Assembly (NCBI GenBank): GCA_966185765.1
Contig: CBIFVZ010000049.1
Coordinates: 1 to 30,254, forward strand
Source: CBIFVZ01 sp966185765
GTDB lineage: Bacteria > Pseudomonadota > Gammaproteobacteria > Enterobacterales > Enterobacteriaceae
Direction: 5' to 3'
Length of the DNA: 30,254 bases
The notes below the pieces were generated by a model. That model ran no database searches, had not been told where the DNA came from, and saw only the letters and a program-made list of their open reading frames with translations. Made by a program: the position numbers and the translations under genes. Below, in pieces: positions 16,046 through 24,390 of this stretch. Position 1 is the first letter of the stretch. Every line of letters starts with the position of its first letter.

Positions 16046-16780
16046 ATGCGTAAAATCGCGTTGTTTTTTGCGATGCTTCTCCTGCCGTGCATGTCATTTG
16101 CCGGCTTGCTTGGCAGCAACCCTTCGCCCTTAGCTGACAAAAAGCAGTTTATGGGCTCGCCGGTTTATATTCAGATTTTTAAACAAGAGCGCACGCTTGA
16201 ACTGTGGGTTAAATCAGGCGAAAAGTACCAGTTGATGAACAGTTACAATATCTGTAACTACTCGGGTGGACTTGGGCCAAAACGACGTACCGGTGATTTT
16301 AAAAGCCCGGAAGGGTTCTATAGCGTGGACCGCAGCCAGCTTAAGCCTGACAGCCAGTATTACAAAGCCATCAATATCGGCTTTCCGAATGAGTTTGACC
16401 GCCAAAACGGCTATGACGGTAAGTATCTGATGATTCATGGTGCCTGTGTGTCGGTTGGCTGCTATGCCATGACCGACAGCGGCATTGATGAGATTTTCCA
16501 GTTCGTGACCGCAGCGCTGGCATTCGGTCAGCCGCGCGTAGAAGTGAGTATTTATCCGTTTCGTATGACGGATGAAAATATGGCACTGCACAAAAACTCT
16601 TACTACGCGAACTTCTGGAAGCAGCTTAAACCGGGATATGACTACTTTGTGCAAAATAAGCTGCCGCCACATGTCAACGTACAGAACGGCCAGTATGTCG
16701 TTAACACCCGGCCGTTTATGAGCGGTGGCAACAGTCAGCCGCAGCTTGCATCAAACCTGCTTTTCACCGAGGCAAAATAA
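16046..16780 (+). CDS. dpaA: L,D-transpeptidase-fold murein-lipoprotein hydrolase DpaA (YafK/LdtF)
   Basis: In E. coli this YkuD-domain protein cuts the bond joining Braun lipoprotein to peptidoglycan diaminopimelate, rather than forming cross-links. 244 residues from the ATG at 16046, chosen for AAGGAA 9 bases upstream and the matching N-terminus; an upstream in-frame ATG at 16013 would precede a disrupted signal peptide. Residues 1-19 form a signal peptide (cleavage near SFA-G). The catalytic motif HGACVSVGC has His131 and Cys139. The last 30 bp overlap the 3' end of yafJ on the other strand. Confidence 0.95.
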   Translation: MRKIALFFAMLLLPCMSFAGLLGSNPSPLADKKQFMGSPVYIQIFKQERTLELWVKSGEKYQLMNSYNICNYSGGLGPKRRTGDFKSPEGFYSVDRSQLKPDSQYYKAINIGFPNEFDRQNGYDGKYLMIHGACVSVGCYAMTDSGIDEIFQFVTAALAFGQPRVEVSIYPFRMTDENMALHKNSYYANFWKQLKPGYDYFVQNKLPPHVNVQNGQYVVNTRPFMSGGNSQPQLASNLLFTEAK

Positions 16781-17518
16781 CGCCCACTGCCCAGGCGCTA
16801 TCCGGTTCCAGTTTTCGTTACCGGTAAGCGGCTGGGTAGCAATCACCGACACCACGTCATTGGGCGTGGTTTCGCGCTGAAAATCAATTTCCACATCTCT
16901 GTCCAACAACGTTGCCACACCAAACGGCGCACGACGCGTTATCCAGAAAAGATTCGTTGAGCAAAACGCCATCACGTAGCGCCCATCCGACAGCAGCATG
17001 TTAAACACGCCTTTGTTACGCAGTTCCCCCGCCAGCTCTGCCACGTAGCGGAACATGGCGGTCATATTGCCCGGCGTGCGCGGGTAACGCTGTGTCAGAC
17101 GGTGCAGCAGCCAGCAGAACGCGTATTCACTGTCAGTGTCCCCCACCGGGCGGAAATTGCCGGTTTCAAGACTCTTGTAGCCCTTGAGCTGCCCATTATG
17201 GGCAAAGGTCCAGTTACGGCCCCACAGCTCACGGGTGAAGGGATGGGTATTTTCAAGCGCCACTTCGCCCCGGTTGGCCTGGCGAATATGCGCAATGACC
17301 GAGCAGGACTTAATCGGATAGTCCTGCACCAGTCTGGCAATGGGAGAGTTGAAGCTTGGTTGCGGGTCTTTAAACGTGCGGCATCCCTTGCCTTCATAAA
17401 ACGTAATGCCCCAGCCGTCTTTGTGCGGCCCCGTGCCACCACCGCGCTGCACCAGTCCGGTAAAGCTAAAGCAAATATCCGTTGGGACGTTGGCGCTCAT
17501 CCCGAGCAGTTCACACAT
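16751..17518 (-). CDS. yafJ: Class II glutamine amidotransferase YafJ
   Basis: Stand-alone glutaminase-type (Ntn-hydrolase) domain of unknown acceptor. The start at 17518 places the nucleophile Cys directly after Met (MCELLGMSANVP), as needed for autocatalytic maturation, and has GGGAGGT upstream; a start 18 bases earlier would bury it. 255 residues, same as E. coli. Glutamine-site motifs are present: HIRQANRGEV, NTHPFTRE, and the WTFAHNGQL glycine/asparagine loop. No synthase partner is encoded nearby, so the physiological substrate is unknown. It is co-oriented with gmhA, 47 bp downstream of it. Confidence 0.95.
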   Translation of the reverse strand: MCELLGMSANVPTDICFSFTGLVQRGGGTGPHKDGWGITFYEGKGCRTFKDPQPSFNSPIARLVQDYPIKSCSVIAHIRQANRGEVALENTHPFTRELWGRNWTFAHNGQLKGYKSLETGNFRPVGDTDSEYAFCWLLHRLTQRYPRTPGNMTAMFRYVAELAGELRNKGVFNMLLSDGRYVMAFCSTNLFWITRRAPFGVATLLDRDVEIDFQRETTPNDVVSVIATQPLTGNENWNRIAPGQWALFCLGEKQV

Positions 17519-17537
17519 ATTGACCTCCCGAACCACA

Positions 17538-17557
17538 CCCCTCCGGCCAGGGAGGGG
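17538..17557 (-). terminator. Intergenic hairpin between gmhA and yafJ
   Basis: CCCCTCC/GGAGGGG forms a 7-bp GC-rich stem with a 6-base loop between the gmhA stop and the yafJ start. No T-run follows on the minus strand, so it may only attenuate or stabilise the message rather than terminate it. Confidence 0.35.
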
Positions 17558-17565
17558 CTTAGGGG

Positions 17566-18147
17566 TTATGCTTTCACCATCTCTTTTTCAATCAGCAGCA
17601 TCAGGATATGAATCACTTTGATATGAATTTCCTGGATGCGATCGGCATAACCAAAGTGCGGCACACGGATTTCGATATCTGCGCTGCCTGCCATTTTGCC
17701 GCCGTCTTTACCCGTCAGCGCAATCACCTTCATGCCTTTTGCACGAGCCGCTTCAATGGCTTTAATGATATTGGCGGAGTTACCCGAGGTCGACAAGCCC
17801 AGCAGCACATCACCTTCGCGACCTACCGCCTCCACATAGCGAGAGAACACATATTCATAACCAAAGTCGTTGCTGACACAGGACAGATGGCTCACATCAG
17901 AAATCGCAATCGCCGGATAGCCCGGACGGTTTTCACGATAGCGACCGGTCAGCTCTTCGGCAAAATGCATGGCGTCACAGTGGGAACCACCGTTACCACA
18001 GGAGAGCACTTTGCCACCCGCTTTGAAGCTGTCTGCCAGCAGCACAGCCGCACGCTGGATGGCATGAATGTTGGCGTCATCTTTCAGGAAATTCGCCAGC
18101 GTGTCGGCGGCTTCGTTCAGTTCACTACGGATAATATCCTGGTACAT
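17566..18147 (-). CDS. gmhA: Sedoheptulose 7-phosphate isomerase GmhA (LpcA)
   Basis: First step of ADP-heptose synthesis for the inner core of lipopolysaccharide: converts sedoheptulose 7-phosphate to heptose 7-phosphate. 193 residues, SIS-domain fold. The substrate loop CGNGGSHCDAMHFAEELTGRY contains catalytic Glu65, and the C-terminal HIKVIHIL helix contains His180, both at E. coli numbering. A second phosphate loop is LSTSGNSANI (118-127). It lies divergent from fadE and upstream of yafJ as in E. coli. Confidence 0.98.
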   Translation of the reverse strand: MYQDIIRSELNEAADTLANFLKDDANIHAIQRAAVLLADSFKAGGKVLSCGNGGSHCDAMHFAEELTGRYRENRPGYPAIAISDVSHLSCVSNDFGYEYVFSRYVEAVGREGDVLLGLSTSGNSANIIKAIEAARAKGMKVIALTGKDGGKMAGSADIEIRVPHFGYADRIQEIHIKVIHILMLLIEKEMVKA

Positions 18148-18327
18148 GAGGAGGGTTCCTTCAGCTTTTGCTAATTACTTGGAGCAGTGTACCGGATAGC
18201 GCCAGCAGCGAGAAGCACCGCGCAACGGCAGTTTTCACGGTAATGTGGTCCACATTGTGAGCCAGGTTGTAATTATATTGTAAACACATTGATAAAAATG
18301 AGTAAGTCCACTACAACAATAACAACC

Positions 18328-18344
18328 CACTGGTCAGACCTCCG
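18328..18344 (+). promoter_or_regulatory. FadR-like operator of fadE
   Basis: CCACTGGTCAGACCTCC carries the FadR core TGGTCNGACC exactly, with partial match in the outer positions. It lies 22 bp before the fadE ATG, between promoter and ribosome binding site (AAGGAG at 18352), where a repressor released by long-chain acyl-CoA would act. Confidence 0.8.
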
Positions 18345-18365
18345 GCAAGTTAAGGAGCTTTTCTT

Positions 18366-20816
18366 ATGTTGACGTTGAGTATTGTTGCTACCGTTGTTCT
18401 TCTCGCTGCCCTTTTTTACCATCGGGTAAATTTGCTGTTTAGCAGTGTCGTTCTGCTGGTCTGGACCGTCGCGCTCGCCGCTGTCGGCCTCTGGACACCC
18501 TGGATGCTGTTACCGCTAGCCATTGTGTTGTTACCGCTCAATATTGTCCCATTGCGTAAATCTGTGCTTTCTGCACCGGCTTTCCGTATGTTCAGTAAAG
18601 TGATGCCGCCCATGTCCCGCACGGAAAAAGAAGCTATCGATGCAGGCACCACCTGGTGGGAAGGCGATTTGTTCCGTGGTAACCCGGACTGGAATAAGCT
18701 GCACAATTACCCGCAGCCGCGCCTTACCGCTGAAGAGCAGGCGTTTATTGACGGCCCGGTAGAAGAAGCCTGCCGCATGGCAAACGATTTTGCGATTACC
18801 CATGAAATGGCGGATCTGCCGCCAGAGCTGTGGGCTTATCTGAAAGAACACCGTTTCTTCGCCATGATTATCAAAAAAGAGTACGGCGGGCTGGCGTTCT
18901 CACCTTACGCCCAGTCACGCGTATTGCAGAAGCTCTCTGGTGTGTCCGGTATTCTGGCGATTACCGTTGGTGTCCCCAACTCGCTTGGCCCGGGTGAGCT
19001 GTTACAGCACTACGGCACCGAAGAGCAAAAAAATCATTACCTGCCGCGCCTGGCGCGTGGTGAAGAAATTCCCTGCTTTGCACTGACCAGCCCGGAGGCC
19101 GGTTCTGACGCCGGTGCCATTCCGGATACTGGCGTAGTGTGCATGGGCGAATGGGAAGGTAAACAGGTGCTGGGTATGCGCCTGACCTGGAACAAGCGCT
19201 ACATCACGCTCGCGCCCATCGCCACCGTGCTGGGGCTGGCGTTTAAACTGTACGATCCGGACCATTTGCTCAGTGACGATGAAGCGCCAGGCATTACCTG
19301 TGCGCTTATCCCGACCAGCACACCGGGCGTGGAAATCGGTACCCGCCACTTCCCGCTGAACGTGCCGTTCCAGAACGGTCCAACCCGTGGTGATGACGTG
19401 TTTGTCCCGATTGATTACATCATCGGCGGCCCGAAAATGGCCGGACAGGGCTGGCGCATGCTGGTGGAATGCCTGTCGGTAGGTCGCGGTATTACGCTGC
19501 CGTCTAACGCCACCGGCGGTCTGAAAAGCGTGGCGCTGGCGACCGGGGCCTATGCCCGCATTCGCCGTCAGTTCAAAATCTCTATTGGTAAGATGGAAGG
19601 TATCGAAGAAGCGCTGGCGCGCATTGCGGGTAATGCGTATGTGATGGATGCGGCAGCAACGCTGATTACCTACGGCATTATGCAGGGTGAAAAACCTGCG
19701 GTGCTGTCCGCTATCGTTAAGTATCATTGCACCCACCGCGGCCAGCGCGCCATTATTGACGCCATGGACATTACCGGCGGTAAGGGCATTATGCTTGGCG
19801 AAAGCAACTTCCTCGCCCGCGCTTACCAGGGCGCCCCTATTGCCATCACCGTTGAAGGTGCGAATATCCTGACCCGCAGCATGATGATCTTCGGCCAGGG
19901 CGCTATCCGCTGCCATCCTTATGTGCTTGATGAAATGGCCGCGGCGCAGAATAACGATCTTAATGCCTTCGACAAGCTGCTGTTTAAGCACATCGGCCAC
20001 GTCGGCAGCAATAAAGTACGCAGCTTCTGGCTGGGTCTGACCAGCGGCCTGACCAGCGCCACGCCAACCCGTGACGCTACGCGCCGCTACTATCAGCACC
20101 TTAACCGCCTGAGTGCCAACCTGGCGCTGTTATCAGATGTGTCTATGGCGGTGCTCGGCGGTAGCCTGAAACGCCGCGAGCGTATCTCAGCACGCCTGGG
20201 CGACGTGTTAAGTCAGCTGTACCTCGCCTCTGCCGCCCTGAAACGCTATGAAGACGAAGGGCGCAACGAAGCTGACCTGCCGCTGCTGCACTGGGGCGTT
20301 CAGGATGCGCTGCACCAGGCCGAACAGGCCATTGATGACCTGCTGCGCAACTTCCCGAACCGTTTTGTTGCCGCTGTTATGCGGGTTGTGATTTTCCCGC
20401 TCGGCCGCACCTGCCGCGCGCCCTCAGACGTGTTGGATCACAAGCTGGCGCAGATTCTGCAAACACCGTCGGCGACCCGTTCACGCATTGGCCGCGGGCA
20501 GTACTTCACCGCAAGCGAGCACAACCCGTTCGGCCAGCTTGAGCAGGCGTTGCAGGAAACCTTGGCCGCTGAGCCTATTCACGCCAGACTGTGCAAAGCC
20601 GCCGGTAAAAACCTGCCGTTTACCCGCCTGGATGTCCTGGCAGAGAAAGCGCTGGCGAAAGAGCAGATTACGGCAGAAGAAGCACAAATCCTGCGCACCG
20701 CAGAAGCCAGCCGTCTGCGTACCATTAACGTCGATGAGTTCGAACCGGAGGAGCTGGCCACCCGCCCGCTGCCGCGTAAGGATAAAGAAAAACTGCGTAA
20801 GGTCGAAGCCGCCTGA
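18366..20816 (+). CDS. fadE: Acyl-CoA dehydrogenase FadE
   Basis: FAD-dependent first step of aerobic beta-oxidation: acyl-CoA to trans-2-enoyl-CoA. 816 residues, two more than E. coli. Two hydrophobic segments at the N-terminus (about 3-20 and 23-60) anchor it to the inner membrane. The dehydrogenase core begins near residue 85; the FAD/substrate segment CFALTSPEAGSDAG is at 237-250, and ITVEGANILTRSMMIFGQG near 497-515 is in the C-terminal helical domain. A FadE-specific C-terminal extension (about 560-816) ends in KLRKVEAA. The ATG at 18366 has AAGGAG 8 bases upstream and a FadR-like operator in front. Monocistronic, with its own terminator. Confidence 0.98.
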   Translation: MLTLSIVATVVLLAALFYHRVNLLFSSVVLLVWTVALAAVGLWTPWMLLPLAIVLLPLNIVPLRKSVLSAPAFRMFSKVMPPMSRTEKEAIDAGTTWWEGDLFRGNPDWNKLHNYPQPRLTAEEQAFIDGPVEEACRMANDFAITHEMADLPPELWAYLKEHRFFAMIIKKEYGGLAFSPYAQSRVLQKLSGVSGILAITVGVPNSLGPGELLQHYGTEEQKNHYLPRLARGEEIPCFALTSPEAGSDAGAIPDTGVVCMGEWEGKQVLGMRLTWNKRYITLAPIATVLGLAFKLYDPDHLLSDDEAPGITCALIPTSTPGVEIGTRHFPLNVPFQNGPTRGDDVFVPIDYIIGGPKMAGQGWRMLVECLSVGRGITLPSNATGGLKSVALATGAYARIRRQFKISIGKMEGIEEALARIAGNAYVMDAAATLITYGIMQGEKPAVLSAIVKYHCTHRGQRAIIDAMDITGGKGIMLGESNFLARAYQGAPIAITVEGANILTRSMMIFGQGAIRCHPYVLDEMAAAQNNDLNAFDKLLFKHIGHVGSNKVRSFWLGLTSGLTSATPTRDATRRYYQHLNRLSANLALLSDVSMAVLGGSLKRRERISARLGDVLSQLYLASAALKRYEDEGRNEADLPLLHWGVQDALHQAEQAIDDLLRNFPNRFVAAVMRVVIFPLGRTCRAPSDVLDHKLAQILQTPSATRSRIGRGQYFTASEHNPFGQLEQALQETLAAEPIHARLCKAAGKNLPFTRLDVLAEKALAKEQITAEEAQILRTAEASRLRTINVDEFEPEELATRPLPRKDKEKLRKVEAA

Positions 20817-20830
20817 AAGCAGCACGACTA

Positions 20831-20858
20831 AAAAAGCGGAGCCTGGCTCCGCTTTTTT
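20831..20858 (+). terminator. Terminator of fadE
   Basis: GCGGAGC/GCTCCGC stem extended by A5/T6, loop CTG, 14 bases after the fadE stop. The A-run on the left means it may also work on the minus strand. Confidence 0.9.
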
Positions 20859-20895
20859 ATTGCCCACAACCGCCCACTGTCTGAACTGATGGCAT

Positions 20896-20923
20896 TAAAA
20901 AGCCGCCTTCTCACAAGGCGGCT
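20896..20923 (-). terminator. Left half of split terminator; T-run serves ivy
   Basis: The hairpin AGCCGCCTT/AAGGCGGCT (20901-20923) is followed on the minus strand by TTTTAATGCC, so it can terminate ivy transcripts after they cross repeat copy B. The partner hairpin at 21065-21087 has no T-run on either strand. Confidence 0.65.
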
Positions 20924-21087
20924 GAGACTGATGCCTTACCTCATCCTGTCTCAGACAGGGTGAATGATACCCAATAAAAAATAAGGAAAATCAATTCATT
21001 GATTTTCATCTGCTAACCACAAAGAAGGAAAAACCCCGTTTTTTCCTTCTTTGTCAGCAATCTGAGCCGCCTTCTCAGAAGGCGGCT
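20901..21087 (+). repeat. Terminator-nested structured repeat, copy B
   Basis: A 141-bp core (20924-21064) matches the core at 8034-8173 at about nine of ten positions and is again flanked by a duplicated hairpin, here a different 23-bp one (20901-20923 and 21065-21087, one loop base differing). The three stem-loops are kept at 20942-20962, 20987-21006 and 21020-21053. Compared with copy A, differences fall in loops or unpaired bases, apart from one that turns a U-A pair into a U-G wobble. It lies between convergent fadE and ivy, in the same orientation as fadE, just as copy A follows pepD. Confidence 0.85.
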
Positions 21088-21101
21088 CTCACAAACAGCG
21101 C

Positions 21102-21551
21102 TTATTTGTAGTTAAACGCGTCCGGGTGGTTTTCCAGACTGCCGCTCAACGCGGCAAACAGCACGGTTTTACCGTCAATGGACAAATCGTCGCTCACGTT
21201 CATCCACACCAGCTTCTCTTGCGCGCTGTCCTCTTTCACCGTGGAGTAAACCCCCGTCATCTCTTTTTTCTCCGGTGACCAGAGGATGGCTACGCGCTCT
21301 GCGCCACAGTCGTGCGGTTTGCACGAAGACAACACCTGCCAGGTGTCGCTACCCAGTTTTACCGATTTTGCAGGTGACCCCGTGCCACCTTTGACAACCC
21401 ATTCCGGCAGCTTATGACCCTCAGTCATTTTTGCAAAGGCTGCTTTAGAGTTCGCACCATTTGCCAGGCCGCTGACTGTCATCATATCACCCTGTGCCCA
21501 CGCCCCTGCACTTGCCAGCAGCAGCGCAACCACACTTATTTTCTTTAACAT
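21102..21551 (-). CDS. ivy: Inhibitor of vertebrate C-type lysozyme, Ivy
   Basis: Periplasmic protein that blocks lysozyme, protecting the cell wall. 149 residues from the second of two adjacent ATG codons; AGGAG lies 6 bases before it but only 3 before the first (21554), so 21551 is preferred. Residues 1-19 are a signal peptide (cleavage AWA-Q). The inhibitory loop CKPHDC is present (Cys77-Cys82), with His80 being the residue inserted into the lysozyme active site in the known complex. The C-terminus (DGKTVLFAALSGSLENHPDAFNYK region, 128-149) matches E. coli Ivy. Located between fadE and yafV as in E. coli. Confidence 0.95.
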   Translation of the reverse strand: MLKKISVVALLLASAGAWAQGDMMTVSGLANGANSKAAFAKMTEGHKLPEWVVKGGTGSPAKSVKLGSDTWQVLSSCKPHDCGAERVAILWSPEKKEMTGVYSTVKEDSAQEKLVWMNVSDDLSIDGKTVLFAALSGSLENHPDAFNYK

Positions 21552-21733
21552 CATAGACTCCTGTTTATCTCTGTCAGGCGTGAAAACGCCAGTACTTTAG
21601 CGTGGTACAACGACAAAGATATTGCAAATAACGAATAAAAAAGCAGAAGATGCCAGTAAGTGCACAGGATAACTTTTTTTGTAAACATCATGATACAGTG
21701 TTAAAAATTTGCACAATGCAGGAGTGCTTCACA

Positions 21734-22504
21734 ATGTCTGGCCTGAAATTATCGCTGTTGCAACAACCACTGGCCTGGATGGATGGCCCGGCCAATCTGC
21801 GTCATTTCGATTTACTTCTTGATAACCTGCACGGGCGCGATCTTATTGTGCTGCCCGAGATGTTTACCACGGGTTTTGCTATGGAGGCCGCGCAGTGCTC
21901 AATGCCACAGTCAGAGGTAGTGACGTGGATGCAGAAAAAGGCCGAGCGCTGCAATGCAATGATTGCCGGTAGCGCCGCCATCGCCAGCGAACGTGGCCCG
22001 GTTAACCGCTTTTTACTGGTACAGCCGGATGGCGTGGTGCACTTCTACGATAAGCGACATCTGTTCCGTATGGCCGACGAACATCATCATTACCAACCCG
22101 GAGAACAACGTCTGGTGCTCCAGTGGCGCGGCTGGCGCATTCTGCCGCTGGTTTGTTACGACCTGCGTTTCCCGGTCTGGTCACGCAACCGCGACGATTA
22201 CGATCTGGCCTTGTACGTCGCCAACTGGCCTGCACCACGCTCACACCACTGGCAGGCGCTGCTCACGGCACGCGCTATTGAAAATCAGGTTTATGTCGCT
22301 GGCTGCAACCGCACTGGAACCGACGGCAACGGCCACCACTACCGGGGCGACAGCCATATTATTAACCCGCAGGGTGAAATTCTCGCCAGTGCAGAGCCGC
22401 ACCAGGCTGCACAGCTTGATGCCGAATTATCCATGACGTCGCTCCAGGAATACCGCACGCGCTTTCCGGCCTGGCAGGATGCCGATGCGTTTCGCCTGCT
22501 TTAA
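21734..22504 (+). CDS. yafV: Omega-amidase YafV (nitrilase superfamily)
   Basis: Carbon-nitrogen hydrolase acting on the dead-end 2-oxo acids alpha-ketoglutaramate/succinamate (omega-amidase repair activity, established for family members). 256 residues from the ATG at 21734, with AGGAG 9 bases upstream; the frame continues to 21650 but that part has no similarity. The Glu-Lys-Cys triad is visible: Glu42 (LPEMFTTGF), Lys107 (YDKRHLF) and Cys141 (LVCYDLRFPVW). Followed by a 15-bp perfect hairpin that overlaps the stop codon. Confidence 0.96.
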   Translation: MSGLKLSLLQQPLAWMDGPANLRHFDLLLDNLHGRDLIVLPEMFTTGFAMEAAQCSMPQSEVVTWMQKKAERCNAMIAGSAAIASERGPVNRFLLVQPDGVVHFYDKRHLFRMADEHHHYQPGEQRLVLQWRGWRILPLVCYDLRFPVWSRNRDDYDLALYVANWPAPRSHHWQALLTARAIENQVYVAGCNRTGTDGNGHHYRGDSHIINPQGEILASAEPHQAAQLDAELSMTSLQEYRTRFPAWQDADAFRLL

Positions 22505-22537
22505 GGCAATAAGGCTGTGTAACAGCCTTATTGCCTT
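22503..22537. terminator. Hairpin between convergent yafV and the permease gene
   Basis: A perfect 15-bp stem (AAGGCAATAAGGCTG / CAGCCTTATTGCCTT) with a TGTAA loop starts inside the yafV stop codon. Neither side has a long T-run, so it may act as a bidirectional terminator of modest strength or as a 3'-end stabiliser. Confidence 0.6.
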
Positions 22538-22564
22538 GCTCTGCTGGTATTAGGCGTTTATTCG

Positions 22565-23902
22565 TCAGCGTGACGCTTCTGGCAGACGTCTGCGCGTAGT
22601 AAACAGCCTGACGTTAAACAGGATATTGAGGGTGAACGCGACAAGACAGCTGGCGCTGATGCCCGAATGCAATAAGGTGCGTACCCAGCCCGGAAACTGG
22701 TCGTAAAACGCAGGCATCACAATCGGGATCATGCCAAATGCCAGCGCGGTGGCAACCACCACCAGATTCATGTTGTCCTTGTAGTCCACTTTTGCCAGTG
22801 AGCGAATGCCGCTTGCGGCGACCGAACCAAACAGCACCACGCCCGCCCCACCAAGTACCGGCAAGGGAATACAGGCAATCACACGCCCCAGCACCGGTAA
22901 CAGCCCCAGCACCAGTAAAATTAGCCCGCCTGCGCTCACCACAAAGCGGCTTTTAATCCCCGTTAACGCCACCAGCCCAATATTCTGTGCGAACGCACTT
23001 TGCGGAAACGAATTCAACAACGGTGCCAACGCACTGGTAAGCATATCCGCACGCAGACCGCTGGCGATGCGGCGCTCATCCACGGGCGTGCCGACAATCT
23101 CCCCCACCGCCATCAATCCAGCGGTGGTTTCGGTGAGCAATACCAGCACAATCAAAAACATGGAAAGCACAGCGGCAACATCAAATACCGGTGCACCAAA
23201 GGCAAACGGTGACGGCAAAGCCAGCCACGGCCCCTGCAATACGCCGCTGAAATCTGTTTTGCCCATCAGGGCCGCTGCCAGCGTGCCAGTCACCATAGCA
23301 GCCAGCACGGCAACGCGACTTGTGCCTCGCCCGCCAGGACGATTGAGCAGCAGTATTACCGCAAGCGTCAGCCCCGCCAGCCCGATGTTCGACGGTGCTC
23401 CCCAGCTGGTGGCCTGCTGATTTCCCCCCATCGCCCAGCGCGCTGCCACCGGCATCAACGACAGGCCAATGACCGTGATGACACAACCGGTCACCACCGG
23501 CGGAAACAAACGGATGATGCGCGAGAAAAATGGCGCAATCAGCAGCCCCAGCAGTGACGCCGCGATAATCGCACCAAACACCACCGGTAACCCACCGTCG
23601 CTGGCAAGCGTCACCATTGTGGCCACACCCGCGAACGACACGCCCTGTACCAGCGGCAAGCGAGCGCCCAGATACGGTAGCCCCAGCGACTGTAAGAGCG
23701 TGGAAATACCGCTGATAAAGAGTGCCGCGCTGACCAGCGCACCGGTCTGTGCAACTGACAGGCCAATGGCGCTGCCGATAATCAGCGGCGGAGCCACGAT
23801 GCCGCCGTACATGGTCAGAACATGCTGCAATCCCCAGGTAAATGTCGTGGTGAGCGGGTAACGCCGGTCTTCCGGGCGCGTGCTGGTGCGCGAAGTTGTC
23901 AT
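22565..23902 (-). CDS. NCS2-family nucleobase permease, probably uric acid/xanthine
   Basis: Inner-membrane nucleobase:cation symporter of the nucleobase-ascorbate transporter family, 445 residues with about 14 hydrophobic helices. The signature QNIGLVALTG is at 306-315, and the conserved acidic residues of TM8 appear in LTETTAGLMAVGEIVG (Glu258, Glu268). The ATG at 23902 has AAGGAAGGG 5 bases upstream; the longer open frame has no support. It is the last gene of the purine operon, 26 bp after uraH, which points to uric acid (or allantoin-related purine) uptake, comparable to UacT/HpxP-like transporters. Substrate is inferred from context, not seen directly. Confidence 0.85.
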   Translation of the reverse strand: MTTSRTSTRPEDRRYPLTTTFTWGLQHVLTMYGGIVAPPLIIGSAIGLSVAQTGALVSAALFISGISTLLQSLGLPYLGARLPLVQGVSFAGVATMVTLASDGGLPVVFGAIIAASLLGLLIAPFFSRIIRLFPPVVTGCVITVIGLSLMPVAARWAMGGNQQATSWGAPSNIGLAGLTLAVILLLNRPGGRGTSRVAVLAAMVTGTLAAALMGKTDFSGVLQGPWLALPSPFAFGAPVFDVAAVLSMFLIVLVLLTETTAGLMAVGEIVGTPVDERRIASGLRADMLTSALAPLLNSFPQSAFAQNIGLVALTGIKSRFVVSAGGLILLVLGLLPVLGRVIACIPLPVLGGAGVVLFGSVAASGIRSLAKVDYKDNMNLVVVATALAFGMIPIVMPAFYDQFPGWVRTLLHSGISASCLVAFTLNILFNVRLFTTRRRLPEASR

Positions 23903-23928
23903 GGTGCCCTTCCTTAACCTTGAGTGAA

Positions 23929-24264
23929 TCAGCTGCCGCGGTAGGTAGACCACGACCAGGGAGAAATAAGGAACGGCAGATGATAATGGCCGCCGTTTTC
24001 TGTCATCACAAAATCTACCTGCGCGTTGGGGTACAGCGTGTCGCGACCGCTGCGGCTAAAATAATCGCCAATTTCTGCGCTCAGGCGATAACGGCCGGGC
24101 TGTAGCGGCTGGGAGGTTAACTCCCGGCAGCGGCCGTCATCGTCAGTCATGCCGGTCGCCAGTATTTCCCAGCTACCGCTGACATCTCGCTCCAGGCACA
24201 GAGCGACAGCACGCGCCGGTTGTCCGAGCGCGGTGTCAAGAATATGGGTGGTAACGACACTCAT
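23929..24264 (-). CDS. uraH: 5-Hydroxyisourate hydrolase (transthyretin-like)
   Basis: Opens the ring of 5-hydroxyisourate to give OHCU, the step after urate oxidation. 111 residues from the ATG at 24264 (MSVVTTHILDTALGQPA); an ATG 9 bases upstream is too close to its GAGGAG site. Family motifs are complete: THILDTALGQPA at the N-terminus, GDYF, HYHLPFLISPWSWSTYRGS at the C-terminus with the diagnostic YRGS tetrapeptide. Catalytic histidines (near residues 8 and 95) and the arginine are present. Lies between the fused hydrolase gene (126-bp gap) and the permease (26-bp gap). Confidence 0.95.
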   Translation of the reverse strand: MSVVTTHILDTALGQPARAVALCLERDVSGSWEILATGMTDDDGRCRELTSQPLQPGRYRLSAEIGDYFSRSGRDTLYPNAQVDFVMTENGGHYHLPFLISPWSWSTYRGS

Positions 24265-24390
24265 GGCTGTCATTCTCCTCTGGCACGATGTGCGCAGTGT
24301 GTCTCACAGGCTGCATACTTACCGTCGCCGTCACGTTCTCTCACCCCCCGCTACCGATCGTGCTGCGAATGCGCCAGCGCGGGGCATGCG

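Noticed and set aside
19002..20099. A 365-codon open frame antisense to fadE
   Set aside because: It mirrors fadE codons, lacks a ribosome binding site and resembles no protein family.
24281..24296. Sigma-54-like sequence TGGCACG...GCGCA on the plus strand upstream of uraH
   Set aside because: The -12 part lacks TT before GC, and it points into the antisense strand of the fused hydrolase gene, where no target gene lies.
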